This document shows positions 21,502-30,121 of a stretch of DNA of 64,000 nucleotides, one piece after another. Positions within the stretch are counted from its first letter, which is position 1, and the number at the start of each line of letters is the position of its first letter. Location of the stretch: assembly GCF_002287925.1 (NCBI RefSeq), contig NZ_CP016769.1, positions 434,001-498,000 of the forward strand. Reading direction: 5' to 3'. The notes below the pieces were generated by a model. It was not told the origin of the DNA. It saw only the letters and a program-made list of their open reading frames with translations, and ran no database searches. The DNA comes from Candidatus Planktophila lacus. GTDB taxonomy: Bacteria; Actinomycetota; Actinomycetes; Nanopelagicales; Nanopelagicaceae. The position numbers and the translations under genes are program-made.

Positions 21502-22290
21502 ATGCGTATTGTTCGCTTCTCACCAGGTCCTGAATCAGGTTTAGGTACCGACCCGTTATTCGGCATCCTCGAAGATGACAATCAGATCAGCGTTATTTCA
21601 GGCGATCCGATCTATCACGGCGTTACCAAGACAGCGGCAAAGGTCGAGCTAACTAAGGTTCGCCTGCTTGCCCCAGTTATTCCGCGCAGCAAGATCGTTG
21701 CAGTTGGAAAGAACTATGCCGATCATGCAAAAGAGATGGGCTCGGAAGTTCCGAAAGAACCAATCATCTTCTTGAAACCAAATACTTCCGTAATCGGCCC
21801 CGGCGACACAATTGTCTGGCCCGCTATGGCGCCAACAATTGATTACGAAGCAGAACTAGCAGTTGTTATCGGTCGCGTCTGCAAAGATGTTCCAAAAGAG
21901 CGTGTGCACGAAGTCATTTACGGTTACACCTTGGCAAATGATGTTACTTGCCGCGAACTACAAAAGAGCGATGGTCAGTGGGCGCGCGCTAAAGGCTTTG
22001 ATACCTTCTGCCCAATTGGTCCGTGGATTGAAACTGATTTTGTTCCAGGAACTCAACGCATCTTCTCTAAGGTAAATGATGAAATCCGCCAAGATGCAAC
22101 CTTGGATCAGATGATCTTTAGCGTTGCCGATATCGTGGTCTTTGTTTCACAGGTCATGACCCTTTTGCCGGGCGATGTAATCATCACTGGAACCCCAGCA
22201 GGAATTGGACCGCTCATCGAACGTGGCAACGTCGTTGTCGGAATCGATGGACTTGGCCAACTAACAAATAAGGTGAGTGCAAAACCGTGA
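21502..22290 (+). CDS. fumarylacetoacetate hydrolase family protein
   Basis: A 262-aa FAH-fold protein. Signatures are VGKNYADHAKEMG near residue 73, PNTSVIGPGD, the metal-binding IDYEAELAVVIGR (Glu and Glu ligands) and LANDVTCRELQKSDGQW. Members hydrolyse or decarboxylate oxo-acids such as fumarylpyruvate, oxaloacetate or 2-hydroxyhepta-2,4-diene-1,7-dioate. The exact substrate cannot be told. A TAAGAT at 21490-21495, which includes the stop of the previous gene, is 6 nt before the ATG. gltX overlaps its end by 4 nt (GTGA). This place is often occupied by era in related genomes. Confidence 0.88.
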   Translation: MRIVRFSPGPESGLGTDPLFGILEDDNQISVISGDPIYHGVTKTAAKVELTKVRLLAPVIPRSKIVAVGKNYADHAKEMGSEVPKEPIIFLKPNTSVIGPGDTIVWPAMAPTIDYEAELAVVIGRVCKDVPKERVHEVIYGYTLANDVTCRELQKSDGQWARAKGFDTFCPIGPWIETDFVPGTQRIFSKVNDEIRQDATLDQMIFSVADIVVFVSQVMTLLPGDVIITGTPAGIGPLIERGNVVVGIDGLGQLTNKVSAKP

Positions 22291-23759
22291 GTACTAATAC
22301 AACTGCTAAAAAGGTAAAAGTACGTTTCGCACCTTCACCAACTGGCGACCTACACGTCGGAAATATCCGTACCGCCCTTTTTGATTGGGCTTACGCACGC
22401 CACACAGGTGGCACATTCTTATTCCGTATTGAAGATACCGATACAACTCGCGTTACCGATGAATACATCCAAGCAGCGATCGATACTCTGAAATGGCTCG
22501 GCTTGAATTGGGATGAGGGTCCAGAAGTCGGTGGCGAAAATGGCCCTTACTTACAATCGCAGCGTTTAGATATCTACGCACACTGGGCGCAGAAGTTTCT
22601 TGATCAGAAAGATGCTTACCACTGCTACTGCTCACCAGATGAGTTAGAGGCGGTACGCGAAGCACAACGCGCTGCAAATGTGGCACCTGGTTACAACGGC
22701 CACTGTCGCGAGCTAACTGCTGATCAAATCGCAGCGTATAAAGCACAGGGACGTGAAGCAGTTGTCCGTATGCGCATGCCTGATGGCTCAACCACATTTA
22801 CCGACGAGATCCGTGGTGACGTCACTTTCGATCACAAATTCGTACCTGACTTCGTTCTAGTTCGCGCCGATGGTTCACCGCTCTACACGCTGGCTGTTGC
22901 CGTCGATGATGTTTTGATGAAGGTAACCCACGTACTGCGCGGAGAAGATCTACTTTCCTCAACCCCACGACAGATCCGCGTTTACCAGGCGATGGGCGTT
23001 GCTATTGAAGATTACCCAGTCTTTGCACACCTGCCATTCGTTATGGGCCAGGACAATGCCAAGCTGTCTAAGCGCAACGGTGAAGTTTCGATTGCTTGGT
23101 ATCGCGAACAAGGTTATTTGCCAGAGGCGATCTGTAATTACTTAGCGCTGCTTGGTTGGTCACCTGGCGATGATCGCGAAAATGTCACGATGGCTGAACT
23201 CTGCGAACTCTTTACCATAGATAAGGTGCATTCATCACCTGCACGTTTTGACATGAAGAAGTTGGAAGCGATCAACGGCGACAAAATTCGTGCGCTAACC
23301 CTTGATGAATTCCTTAAGTGGTCGCTGCCATTCTTAAATAAGGCAAATGTGATCACCGGAAGCGATTCTGAGATCGCACTTGTTAAGCAGGCGCTGCCGC
23401 TTATTCAAGAGCGCATCGTTAAGTTGGATGAAGTTCCTGCGATGTTGCGCTTCTTATTTGTTAAGGATTTCAAAGTTGAGGAAGCATCGCTTTCAAAGGT
23501 TACCGATAGCGCATCAAAGGACGTGTTAAAGCGTTCACTTGCTGAGCTAACACCGCTTACAACTTGGAACCACGAGAGCATCGAAGCCGCACTTCGCACA
23601 TCACTTATTGAAGAGATGGGGCTTAAGCCACGCATTGCATTCGGTGCAGTTCGTATCGCAACAACCGGCAGCACCATTTCACCACCGCTCTTTGAGTCGA
23701 TGGAGTTGCTCGGAAAAGATGCGTCGCTGGCTCGAATTTCAGCGGCGATAGCGCTTTAA
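22287..23759 (+). CDS. gltX: glutamyl-tRNA synthetase
   Basis: A 490-aa class Ib synthetase: FAPSPTGDLHVGNIRTALF (HIGH-type motif) at the N-terminus, KLSKR near residue 258, and an all-helical anticodon-binding C-terminal half. GTG start overlapping the preceding stop. It is followed directly by tRNA-Gln and tRNA-Glu genes. Actinobacteria usually lack GlnRS, so this enzyme probably charges both tRNAs with glutamate and GatCAB converts Glu-tRNA-Gln. That is inference from the group, not visible here. Confidence 0.97.
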   Translation: MSTNTTAKKVKVRFAPSPTGDLHVGNIRTALFDWAYARHTGGTFLFRIEDTDTTRVTDEYIQAAIDTLKWLGLNWDEGPEVGGENGPYLQSQRLDIYAHWAQKFLDQKDAYHCYCSPDELEAVREAQRAANVAPGYNGHCRELTADQIAAYKAQGREAVVRMRMPDGSTTFTDEIRGDVTFDHKFVPDFVLVRADGSPLYTLAVAVDDVLMKVTHVLRGEDLLSSTPRQIRVYQAMGVAIEDYPVFAHLPFVMGQDNAKLSKRNGEVSIAWYREQGYLPEAICNYLALLGWSPGDDRENVTMAELCELFTIDKVHSSPARFDMKKLEAINGDKIRALTLDEFLKWSLPFLNKANVITGSDSEIALVKQALPLIQERIVKLDEVPAMLRFLFVKDFKVEEASLSKVTDSASKDVLKRSLAELTPLTTWNHESIEAALRTSLIEEMGLKPRIAFGAVRIATTGSTISPPLFESMELLGKDASLARISAAIAL

Positions 23760-23788
23760 TTTTTGGGGTATTCTTACCCCTGTTGTAA

Positions 23789-23860
23789 TGGGGTATGGGG
23801 TAATTGGCAGCCCTGCTGATTCTGGTTCAGTAAGTCTAGGTTCGAGTCCTGGTACCCCAG
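23789..23860 (+). tRNA. tRNA-Gln (CTG anticodon)
   Basis: Acceptor TGGGGTA pairs with TACCCCA and the discriminator is G. The D stem is GGG/CCC, the anticodon stem GCTGA/TCAGT encloses loop TTCTGGT (anticodon CTG), and the T arm carries TTCGAGT. No CCA encoded. It lies 29 nt after gltX. Confidence 0.92.
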
Positions 23861-23908
23861 CGCAGTACCCAAGCACCACCGCAATAAAGAGCAGTAAAAA
23901 TGTACTAG

Positions 23909-23981
23909 GGCCCCGTCGTCTAGCGGCCTAGGACTCTGGCTTCTCAAGTCAGCTACGAGGGTTCGAATCCCTTCGGGGCTA
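23909..23981 (+). tRNA. tRNA-Glu (CTC anticodon)
   Basis: Acceptor GGCCCCG pairs with CGGGGCT (one G-U), D stem GTC/GAC, anticodon stem CTGGC/GTCAG with loop TTCTCAA (anticodon CTC), T loop TTCGAAT, discriminator A. No CCA encoded. It is 48 nt after tRNA-Gln, probably in the same transcript. Confidence 0.92.
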
Positions 23982-23988
23982 CAAAAGC

Positions 23989-24040
23989 AACAGAGCGCCA
24001 ACTGGAGTTAACCTTCAGTAGGCGCTTTGTTCATTTTTTT
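23989..24040 (+). terminator. rho-independent terminator after the tRNA-Gln/tRNA-Glu pair
   Basis: AACAGAGCGCC (23989-23999) pairs with GGCGCTTTGTT (24021-24031) with one mismatch, and a run of seven T follows at 24034-24040. This ends the gltX/tRNA transcript before the secreted-protein gene. Confidence 0.8.
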
Positions 24041-24083
24041 GAAGTCTGTAATTCTTCTGCAAGCCTTTCACTCTACACGGGCC

Positions 24084-24123
24084 GTTCACAGGTTCTTCAA
24101 TTCAATTAACCTGTTTGTTAATA
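24084..24123 (+). promoter_or_regulatory. possible PHO box (11-nt spaced repeats) before the PhoX-like gene
   Basis: Starting at 24084, 24095, 24106 and 24117, exactly 11 nt apart, are GTTCACA, CTTCAAT, TTAACCT and GTTAATA. Actinobacterial PhoP binds direct repeats of GTTCACC-type units at 11-nt spacing, so this resembles a PHO box with a good first unit and degraded others. The downstream gene is PhoX-like, which fits. A suggestion from pattern only. Confidence 0.4.
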
Positions 24124-24138
24124 ATCAAAAGATTAGAT

Positions 24139-24180
24139 CTCCTCGTTGTAACCCACAACTAACTAAATTCTAACGAGGAG
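24139..24180 (+). promoter_or_regulatory. leader inverted repeat that covers the ribosome-binding site
   Basis: CTCCTCGTT (24139-24147) is the exact reverse complement of AACGAGGAG (24172-24180), which contains the GAGGAG ribosome-binding site of the following gene. If both arms are transcribed, the hairpin would hide the site. If transcription starts inside the left arm, the repeat could instead be a DNA operator. A similar CTCGTTA/TAACGAG repeat precedes the DUF305 gene at 45195-45225. Confidence 0.45.
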
Positions 24181-24187
24181 AATTAAA

Positions 24188-25792
24188 GTGAATATTTCAA
24201 AAGCTAAGCGTGGGATTGCTGTTATTTCAGCTACTGCGTTTCTAGCAATTTCAGCGGCGCCCGCCAATGCGGCTGCACCTGTTTACATGGAGGCTGTTGC
24301 TACATCAGCAACACTCACTCCAATCACCTCAGCCGGCGACATGATCGGCACCTACCTAGTTCCGGGAATTCCTGACGGATTAGGTGTAATCAAGAACGGA
24401 AACTCACTTCGCATCATCACAAACCACGAATGGAGCGCAACTAACGCTGTTGCTGCAGGTCGTACAACAGCTGGCGGACTCGTCTCAGGTTCATTCTTGA
24501 GCGATATGACCTATGACATCGCATCAAGTAAGGTGACCAAGGCTGTTGATCTATTTAAAGATGTCGTTTGGTATGACTACGCATCCGGCAAGTACGGGCA
24601 GAACCCAGGCGCTCCTGCAAGTGCTGCAGTTAAGGATTCTTACGGAACCCTAAATCACTCTTACCTACTTAATCGTTTCTGCTCAGGTTCTCTAGCTCCA
24701 GCAGGATCATTTTTTGACAAGACATCTGGCTTTGGCGTTAACGATGCAGTGTTTCTTGCCGGAGAAGAAGGCGGAGATGAATCTCGCGCATTCGCTACAA
24801 ACTTAACAACTGGTCAACTAGTTCAGCTTCCAGCTCTTGGGTTGGCTGCTTGGGAAAACGTCATCCCTGCGCCAACTAAGGGTAAGACAACTGTGCTTAT
24901 GACCAACGAAGATGGCGCTGCGACAGATAGCCAGCAATGGATGTACGTCGGAACAAAGACCAAGACTGGTGCCTGGTATGAAAAAGCGGGCTTTACAAAT
25001 GGAAAGTCATACGTTCTAGCAGCGGCTGCAGATGCAGTTGTAGCAAATGACAATGAAATCCGTGCAAAGTACGGAAAGAACACTCCTTTCCCAATCACAT
25101 TCGCTGAAGTGAACACGAAGGCAAATGGTAAGGATCAGAATATCGAAGCCAACGCTAAGGGTATTGAACTCTCACGCGTTGAAGATGGTCACTTTGATCC
25201 AAATAAGCCAAATGATTACTACTTCGTAACAACTGAATCAAATAAGGATCCAAAGGCAACTGCTGCTAACCCAGCAACTCCAACAGTTTCACGTGATGGT
25301 GGAGCCCTATGGCGCATACGCTTCAAGGATGTTTCAAAGCCACTAAGCGGCGCAACTCTAGAGATGTTGCTTGATGGTTCAGAAGATATCTACATGTCAA
25401 AGCCAGATAACATTGCAGTAGATTCACTTGGAAACGTCCTAATCCAAGAAGATCCAGGCAACAATGCACACGTTGCACGTATCGTTTCTTACCGCATTAG
25501 CGATGGCAAGCTAGCAACAATTGCTCAATTCGACTCAAAGTACTTCGATTCAACTCGCCCTAACTACATCACTCAAGATGAAGAATCATCGGGAATTATC
25601 GACGTCAGCAATGAATTGCGTACTTCAAAGAACGATAAGGCTAGTTACTACATGTATGTAGCTCAGATCCACGCAACACCTGCAAAGGCTCGTCCAGATA
25701 TGGCTGCAGATGATGCAACCCTGGCCAAGGCTGTTGAAGGTGGACAGTGGTACATCTTGAAGATTACGAACTGGACCGACGTCTACAAGTAA
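24188..25792 (+). CDS. secreted PhoX-like (DUF839-type) propeller protein, possible phosphatase
   Basis: A 534-aa protein with a Sec signal peptide (basic start, hydrophobic 9-22, cleavage after APANA). The segments VFLAGEEGGDESRAF, ENVIPAPTKGKTTVLMTNED, ELSRVEDGHFDPNKPNDYYFVTTE, GGALWRIRFKD and DNIAVDSLGNVLIQEDP resemble the beta-propeller of PhoX/DUF839 proteins, which are calcium-dependent alkaline phosphatases. A general phytase-like or esterase-like propeller cannot be ruled out. GTG start with GAGGAG just upstream. No lipobox and no wall anchor, so it is probably released. A possible PHO box upstream supports a phosphate-scavenging role. Confidence 0.68.
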   Translation: MNISKAKRGIAVISATAFLAISAAPANAAAPVYMEAVATSATLTPITSAGDMIGTYLVPGIPDGLGVIKNGNSLRIITNHEWSATNAVAAGRTTAGGLVSGSFLSDMTYDIASSKVTKAVDLFKDVVWYDYASGKYGQNPGAPASAAVKDSYGTLNHSYLLNRFCSGSLAPAGSFFDKTSGFGVNDAVFLAGEEGGDESRAFATNLTTGQLVQLPALGLAAWENVIPAPTKGKTTVLMTNEDGAATDSQQWMYVGTKTKTGAWYEKAGFTNGKSYVLAAAADAVVANDNEIRAKYGKNTPFPITFAEVNTKANGKDQNIEANAKGIELSRVEDGHFDPNKPNDYYFVTTESNKDPKATAANPATPTVSRDGGALWRIRFKDVSKPLSGATLEMLLDGSEDIYMSKPDNIAVDSLGNVLIQEDPGNNAHVARIVSYRISDGKLATIAQFDSKYFDSTRPNYITQDEESSGIIDVSNELRTSKNDKASYYMYVAQIHATPAKARPDMAADDATLAKAVEGGQWYILKITNWTDVYK

Positions 25793-25814
25793 TACTTTCT
25801 TGCGAGGGATAAGG

Positions 25815-25846
25815 AAAGAGGCCAGACGATCCTGGCCTCTTTTCTT
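25815..25846. terminator. bidirectional terminator between convergent genes
   Basis: AAAGAGGCCAG (25815-25825) pairs with CTGGCCTCTTT (25832-25842). A T-rich tract follows on the plus strand and a shorter one on the minus strand. It lies between the PhoX-like gene and the minus-strand nucleoside operon and can serve both. Confidence 0.85.
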
Positions 25847-25850
25847 TTGC

Positions 25851-26555
25851 TTACCAAGAGCTTGTGCCTAGGCCACCATCGAAGTCGTAAGTACTTCCGG
25901 TGGCCCAGGCATTTGCATCAGATAATAAAAATTCAGTAACACCGACTACTTCGATAGCTGTTGCATAGCGAGCCAGGGGAGTAGCAGCTTTCCAAGCAGC
26001 AACGCCTTCTGGCCAAGCTTGATCAATTCCGTCACGACCGATTAAACCTAAACGCAGTCCAAGTACACGCATTGGGGCATGTGCGCGAGATGCTGAACGA
26101 GTTAAGACATCTAGGGCTGCTTTACTTGCGCCATAAATTTCGTGGCCCGCGCGCGGATTTAGCGCTTCAACAGATGAGATATTCAAAACAACCTGCACAC
26201 CTGACTTTGCTGCTTCATCGATAATCTCTTTAGGCGCATCAACGTTGATACGCATCATAAGTTCTATTTCAGAGCGCGATGCGGCAGCCGGATCGAGGAT
26301 CGCTTGGTTAGCCGCATTATTGATTACATAATCTAACTTTCCCGCACGTGCGAGTGCTTCTTGTACAAGTGAATTTCCTGATTTAGTAACAGATAGATCT
26401 TCGGCAATGACATGTAAATTTGGACGGGCATGGATCTCGCCAGTATTTACTTGGGCGCAGACGGTGAAGCCAAGTTCTAGAAAGCGATCAACGTAGGAGC
26501 GCCCGATAAAGCCAGAGGCACCGGTGATTAGGATGCTGTTGCCAGCAAAGTTCAT
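25851..26555 (-). CDS. short-chain dehydrogenase/reductase, last gene of nucleoside operon
   Basis: A 234-aa SDR: ITGASGFIGRSYVDRFLELGF cofactor motif, VINNAAN, serine in LNISSVEA and catalytic YGASK, ending in STYDFDGG as usual for the family. The substrate is unknown. It overlaps the deaminase gene upstream by 4 nt, so it belongs to the nucleoside operon. It might act on a sugar released from a nucleoside, but that is only inference from position. Confidence 0.78.
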   Translation of the reverse strand: MNFAGNSILITGASGFIGRSYVDRFLELGFTVCAQVNTGEIHARPNLHVIAEDLSVTKSGNSLVQEALARAGKLDYVINNAANQAILDPAAASRSEIELMMRINVDAPKEIIDEAAKSGVQVVLNISSVEALNPRAGHEIYGASKAALDVLTRSASRAHAPMRVLGLRLGLIGRDGIDQAWPEGVAAWKAATPLARYATAIEVVGVTEFLLSDANAWATGSTYDFDGGLGTSSW

Positions 26556-27850
26556 CGAAGTGGGTCCAGCGCTTTTACTCGATGATTTACCCGCTTAATC
26601 AAATCTGTTAGATCGATCTTGGTGCTGGTTCGGTTAGCAACTACTTGATCACCTGCCACCCAGACATCCGTGACATCGCCGCGGCCTGCTGCAAAGACCA
26701 AGAGCGCGTTGACATCATGCACTGGCGTTAAATGTGCGGCATGAAGATCAATGGCAATGAGATCTGCCTCTTTACCAATTTCGATACTTCCGACTCGGTC
26801 GGCTAGTCCTACCGCGTGCGCTGCTTCGATAGTTGCAGCGCGCACAATAGAAGTTAGATCAACATCGGCAGGGGATTGGCGCAGTGCAACAACATGGGCT
26901 GCCATACGCATAACCGAGAACATATCTAGATCATTAGATGAAGAACAAGAATCAGTGCCAAGGCCAACTTTGATGCCAGATTTACGCAGGTCATTAAAAC
27001 GCGCAAGGCCTGAGCCAAGTTTTAAATTACTGCCTGGGCAATGGCCTACTGATGCGCCTTTACTTGCCGCAATCGCCATATCGGAATCTGATAAATGCAC
27101 GCCGTGTCCGAAGATAGTTGGGACATCCAAGATTCCAGTATCGCGACAAACTTCGGTTGGAGTCTTGCCGTAACGAGTAGCCACATCGTCGTTCTCGGCT
27201 TGTGTTTCCGAGACATGTAAGTGAATACGTACGCCAAGTTCTTTAGCGATCGCAGCTACCTGCGTTAAGTTTTCTGGTGAATCTGTATATGTTGAATGCG
27301 GCATTAAATATGTCGGAATATATGGGCCACCGATTTCAGCAAGTACTGCCTTCCACTGATGTGCGCGTTCGATGCGTTGCTCCCATTGCAGACCATCTAG
27401 GCCTGGGAAATCAAAGAAGATCGGCCCTGCGATATGGCGCAGACCAACCCGCACTGCGCCACGATGTGTTGCGGCAGGATTTAAATACATATCCATTGTC
27501 GTTGTTGTGCCAGATAGCAAAGCTTCCAGCGCACCGAGTTCGGTACCTAGTTCGCAGGTTGCCTCATCCATGATCGCACCTTCAGCGGCCCAGACGCGTT
27601 CTAGAAAACCTTGCAGGTTTACGCCCTCTGCCCAACCGCGCAACAGCGACATTCCTAAATGGGTATGGCTATTAATAAAACCCGGAGCGATTAACTTGCC
27701 CGATGCGTCATATGTTTTTGCTGCAGCAGGTTTATCTGTGCCCATGTATGCGATCTTGCCGTCTTTGATACCGATCGAGATATTTTCTAATATCTCATCG
27801 CTACCGTTAGAGGTTACTGCGTACCGCGCATTGGTGATTAAGAGATCCAT
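26552..27850 (-). CDS. amidohydrolase, MTA/S-adenosylhomocysteine deaminase type
   Basis: About 432 aa. Metal-binding motifs of the deaminase branch of the amidohydrolase superfamily are present: GFINSHTHLGMSLLRG (HxH), IHLHVSETQAEND, FGHGVHLSD and GTDSCSSSNDLDMF. Members remove the 6-amino group of methylthioadenosine, S-adenosylhomocysteine, adenosine or 5'-deoxyadenosine. The adjacent phosphorylase is of the methylthioinosine type, so deamination of MTA before phosphorolysis is the best guess. I chose the ATG at 27850 (MDLLITNARY); a TTG at 27865 would add five residues. Confidence 0.8.
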   Translation of the reverse strand: MDLLITNARYAVTSNGSDEILENISIGIKDGKIAYMGTDKPAAAKTYDASGKLIAPGFINSHTHLGMSLLRGWAEGVNLQGFLERVWAAEGAIMDEATCELGTELGALEALLSGTTTTMDMYLNPAATHRGAVRVGLRHIAGPIFFDFPGLDGLQWEQRIERAHQWKAVLAEIGGPYIPTYLMPHSTYTDSPENLTQVAAIAKELGVRIHLHVSETQAENDDVATRYGKTPTEVCRDTGILDVPTIFGHGVHLSDSDMAIAASKGASVGHCPGSNLKLGSGLARFNDLRKSGIKVGLGTDSCSSSNDLDMFSVMRMAAHVVALRQSPADVDLTSIVRAATIEAAHAVGLADRVGSIEIGKEADLIAIDLHAAHLTPVHDVNALLVFAAGRGDVTDVWVAGDQVVANRTSTKIDLTDLIKRVNHRVKALDPLR

Positions 27851-27865
27851 GGTCAATTTTTCCAA

Positions 27866-28606
27866 CTAAGAAGCCAGGATTTTTATCGCACCATCAATGA
27901 TTGTGATTACATTTCCCGCACAGCCCTTAATGACTTCACCGACGCCTTCGTGGCTAATCTCTTCCTTAGAAAGGCCTGCTGCTGGGTTGGCAACAGCTGC
28001 AATTGCTGCGTAACGAAGACCTGCCTCACGAGCCAAAGTTGCTTCAGGTACACCTGTCATTCCGACAACAGTTACACCCAACATCGCGCACATGCGGATT
28101 TCAGCCGGTGATTCAAAACGGGGACCGTTATAGACGGCGTAGATTCCACCTTCGTGCAATTTGATATCTGCTTTCTTCGCAGATTTTGCAAGCGCCGTTT
28201 GAATCTTCTTGTCATAGATATAGGTCATATCAATATGTTGAACGCCGCCTTCTTGGACACCATCAAAGAAGGTATCTGCGCGACCATGAGTGAAGTCGAT
28301 GAAATCATCAACTAACTGCAATGCACCCGGCTTTAACTTCTTATCAACGCCGCCAACAACGTTTACGCCGATAACGAGTTCTGCGCCCCAGTTCTTTAGC
28401 GCTTGAATATTTGCGCGATAGTTAACTTGGCTAGGTGGCACGGTGTGGTTAACGCCATGGCGAGTTAAGAAAGCAACTTCTGCGCCATGCCATTTACCCG
28501 TTGTGATAACTGCCTGACCGTATGCGGTGTCGACAGTTGTAGGGGATTGGCCTTCGAGCGCTGGAAGGTTGTAGAAACCTGTGCCAGCGATGATTGCGAT
28601 CTTCAA
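27866..28606 (-). CDS. S-methyl-5'-thioinosine phosphorylase-type nucleoside phosphorylase
   Basis: A 246-aa member of the PNP/MTAP family. RHGVNHTVPPSQVNYRAN, GVNVVGGV, DFIDFTHGRADTFF and GMTGVPEATLAREAGL follow the pattern of Pseudomonas methylthioinosine phosphorylase more closely than classical MTAP, which has SASAVGSL in place of the VNVVGG segment. It should split a 6-oxopurine 5'-modified nucleoside with phosphate to hypoxanthine and a sugar-1-phosphate. Its neighbours, a deaminase and a nucleoside ABC transporter, fit. Inosine or guanosine as substrate is the main alternative. Confidence 0.82.
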   Translation of the reverse strand: MKIAIIAGTGFYNLPALEGQSPTTVDTAYGQAVITTGKWHGAEVAFLTRHGVNHTVPPSQVNYRANIQALKNWGAELVIGVNVVGGVDKKLKPGALQLVDDFIDFTHGRADTFFDGVQEGGVQHIDMTYIYDKKIQTALAKSAKKADIKLHEGGIYAVYNGPRFESPAEIRMCAMLGVTVVGMTGVPEATLAREAGLRYAAIAAVANPAAGLSKEEISHEGVGEVIKGCAGNVITIIDGAIKILAS

Positions 28607-28610
28607 TTTA

Positions 28611-30119
28611 TTACTCCTTTAGACCGGCCATGAGACGGCCGATGTAGTTGCGATCTGCATCTTTGGAGTCAACGATCGCAACGATCTTTCCACCCGACAT
28701 AACCGCGATGCGGTCTGAGAGGGAGAGAATTTCATCGAGTTCGGCAGATACCAAAAGTACGCCAGCGCCGTTATCGCGCGCTGAAATTAACTGGTTATGG
28801 ATAAATTCGATTGAACCAACATCCACACCGCGAGTTGGCTGAGCTGCAACCAGAACAGGAAGTTCTTGGCTTAGCTCACGCGCCACAACAACTTTCTGCT
28901 TATTTCCACCAGAGAGTGAACTCGCTAGATTAAAGGCTGAAGGTGTGCGGATATCGAACTTCTCAACAAGTTGTTCGGCATTCTTAGCAACTTCGCCAAG
29001 GTTTCGAATCCAACCTTTAGCAAAAGGCGCTTGATCGAATTGGTTTAACACCAAGTTATCGGCGATCGAGTAATTAGCGACTAGACCATGCTTTTCACGA
29101 TCTTCAGGTACATGTGAAATACCAGCTTCATGAACTGAATGTGGGGCCATATCTCTAGAAGCAACGCCGCTGATTAGAACTTCGCCTTCCTCGCGATGGC
29201 GCATACCGCAAATTGCTTCGACTAATTCGCGCTGACCATTTCCTTCCACGCCTGCAACACCAAGAATCTCGCCTTTATGAAGTACGAGATCTACTCCCTT
29301 AACTGACAAGATCTTGCGATCATCGCGAACTTGTAGCCCTTTAACTTCTAGAACAATTGCGCCGCGTTTGGCCTCAGTGCGATTGACCTGCAGAACAACA
29401 GAGCGCCCCACCATCATCTGCGCCAAGCCTGCTTCGTCGGTCTCTTTAGGAGTTGTTGTTCCGACTAGCTTTCCACCACGCAAAACGACTACGCGATCGG
29501 CAACAGCCATAACTTCGTGGAGTTTGTGGGTAATCAAGACAACGCCAACGCCTGATTTAGCGAGGTTACGAATAACACCTAATAGTTCATCAATCTCTTG
29601 TGGAGTTAGAACTGCAGTTGGCTCGTCGAGAATCAAAAGCTTTACATCTTTACGCAGCGCCTTAAGAATTTCCACGCGCTGCTGCATACCAACTGGAAGA
29701 TCTTCGATTACCGCATCAGGATCTACTTCGAGGCCATAACGCTTTGATAGCGCGATGATTTCTGCGCGTGCTGCCTTCTGATTGATAAATAATCCGCGCT
29801 TTGGTTCATCTCCCAAGATCAAGTTTTCAGCAACAGTCATAACCGGTACCAACTGGAAGTGCTGGTGAACCATACCGACGCCACGTGAGATAACTCCTGC
29901 GGTATCGCCGAAGACGATTGGAGTGCCACCGATCTTGATCTCGCCAGAATCTGGCTTAATCAAACCAAATACTGCTTTGAGCAAAGTGGATTTTCCGGCG
30001 CCATTTTCGCCAAGCAGTGCAACAACTTCGCCAGCGTTAACAGTTAGCGAAACATTGTCGTTTGCAACAACTCCGGGATAGCGCTTGGTTACGCCAGTTA
30101 CTTCAAGAAGAGCGCTCAT
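28611..30119 (-). CDS. nucleoside ABC transporter, double ATP-binding protein
   Basis: A 502-aa protein with two fused ABC domains, as in NupA/YufO and sugar RbsA-type ATPases. Domain one has Walker A GENGAGKST near residue 37, an LPVGMQQRVEILKAL signature and LLILDEPTAVLTP. Domain two has a degenerate Walker A (GVEGNGQREL) and SLSGGNKQKVVVARE. With the two permeases and the BMP-family binding protein upstream it forms a complete nucleoside importer. It starts two bases after the permease stop. Confidence 0.92.
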   Translation of the reverse strand: MSALLEVTGVTKRYPGVVANDNVSLTVNAGEVVALLGENGAGKSTLLKAVFGLIKPDSGEIKIGGTPIVFGDTAGVISRGVGMVHQHFQLVPVMTVAENLILGDEPKRGLFINQKAARAEIIALSKRYGLEVDPDAVIEDLPVGMQQRVEILKALRKDVKLLILDEPTAVLTPQEIDELLGVIRNLAKSGVGVVLITHKLHEVMAVADRVVVLRGGKLVGTTTPKETDEAGLAQMMVGRSVVLQVNRTEAKRGAIVLEVKGLQVRDDRKILSVKGVDLVLHKGEILGVAGVEGNGQRELVEAICGMRHREEGEVLISGVASRDMAPHSVHEAGISHVPEDREKHGLVANYSIADNLVLNQFDQAPFAKGWIRNLGEVAKNAEQLVEKFDIRTPSAFNLASSLSGGNKQKVVVARELSQELPVLVAAQPTRGVDVGSIEFIHNQLISARDNGAGVLLVSAELDEILSLSDRIAVMSGGKIVAIVDSKDADRNYIGRLMAGLKE

Positions 30120-30121
30120 TG

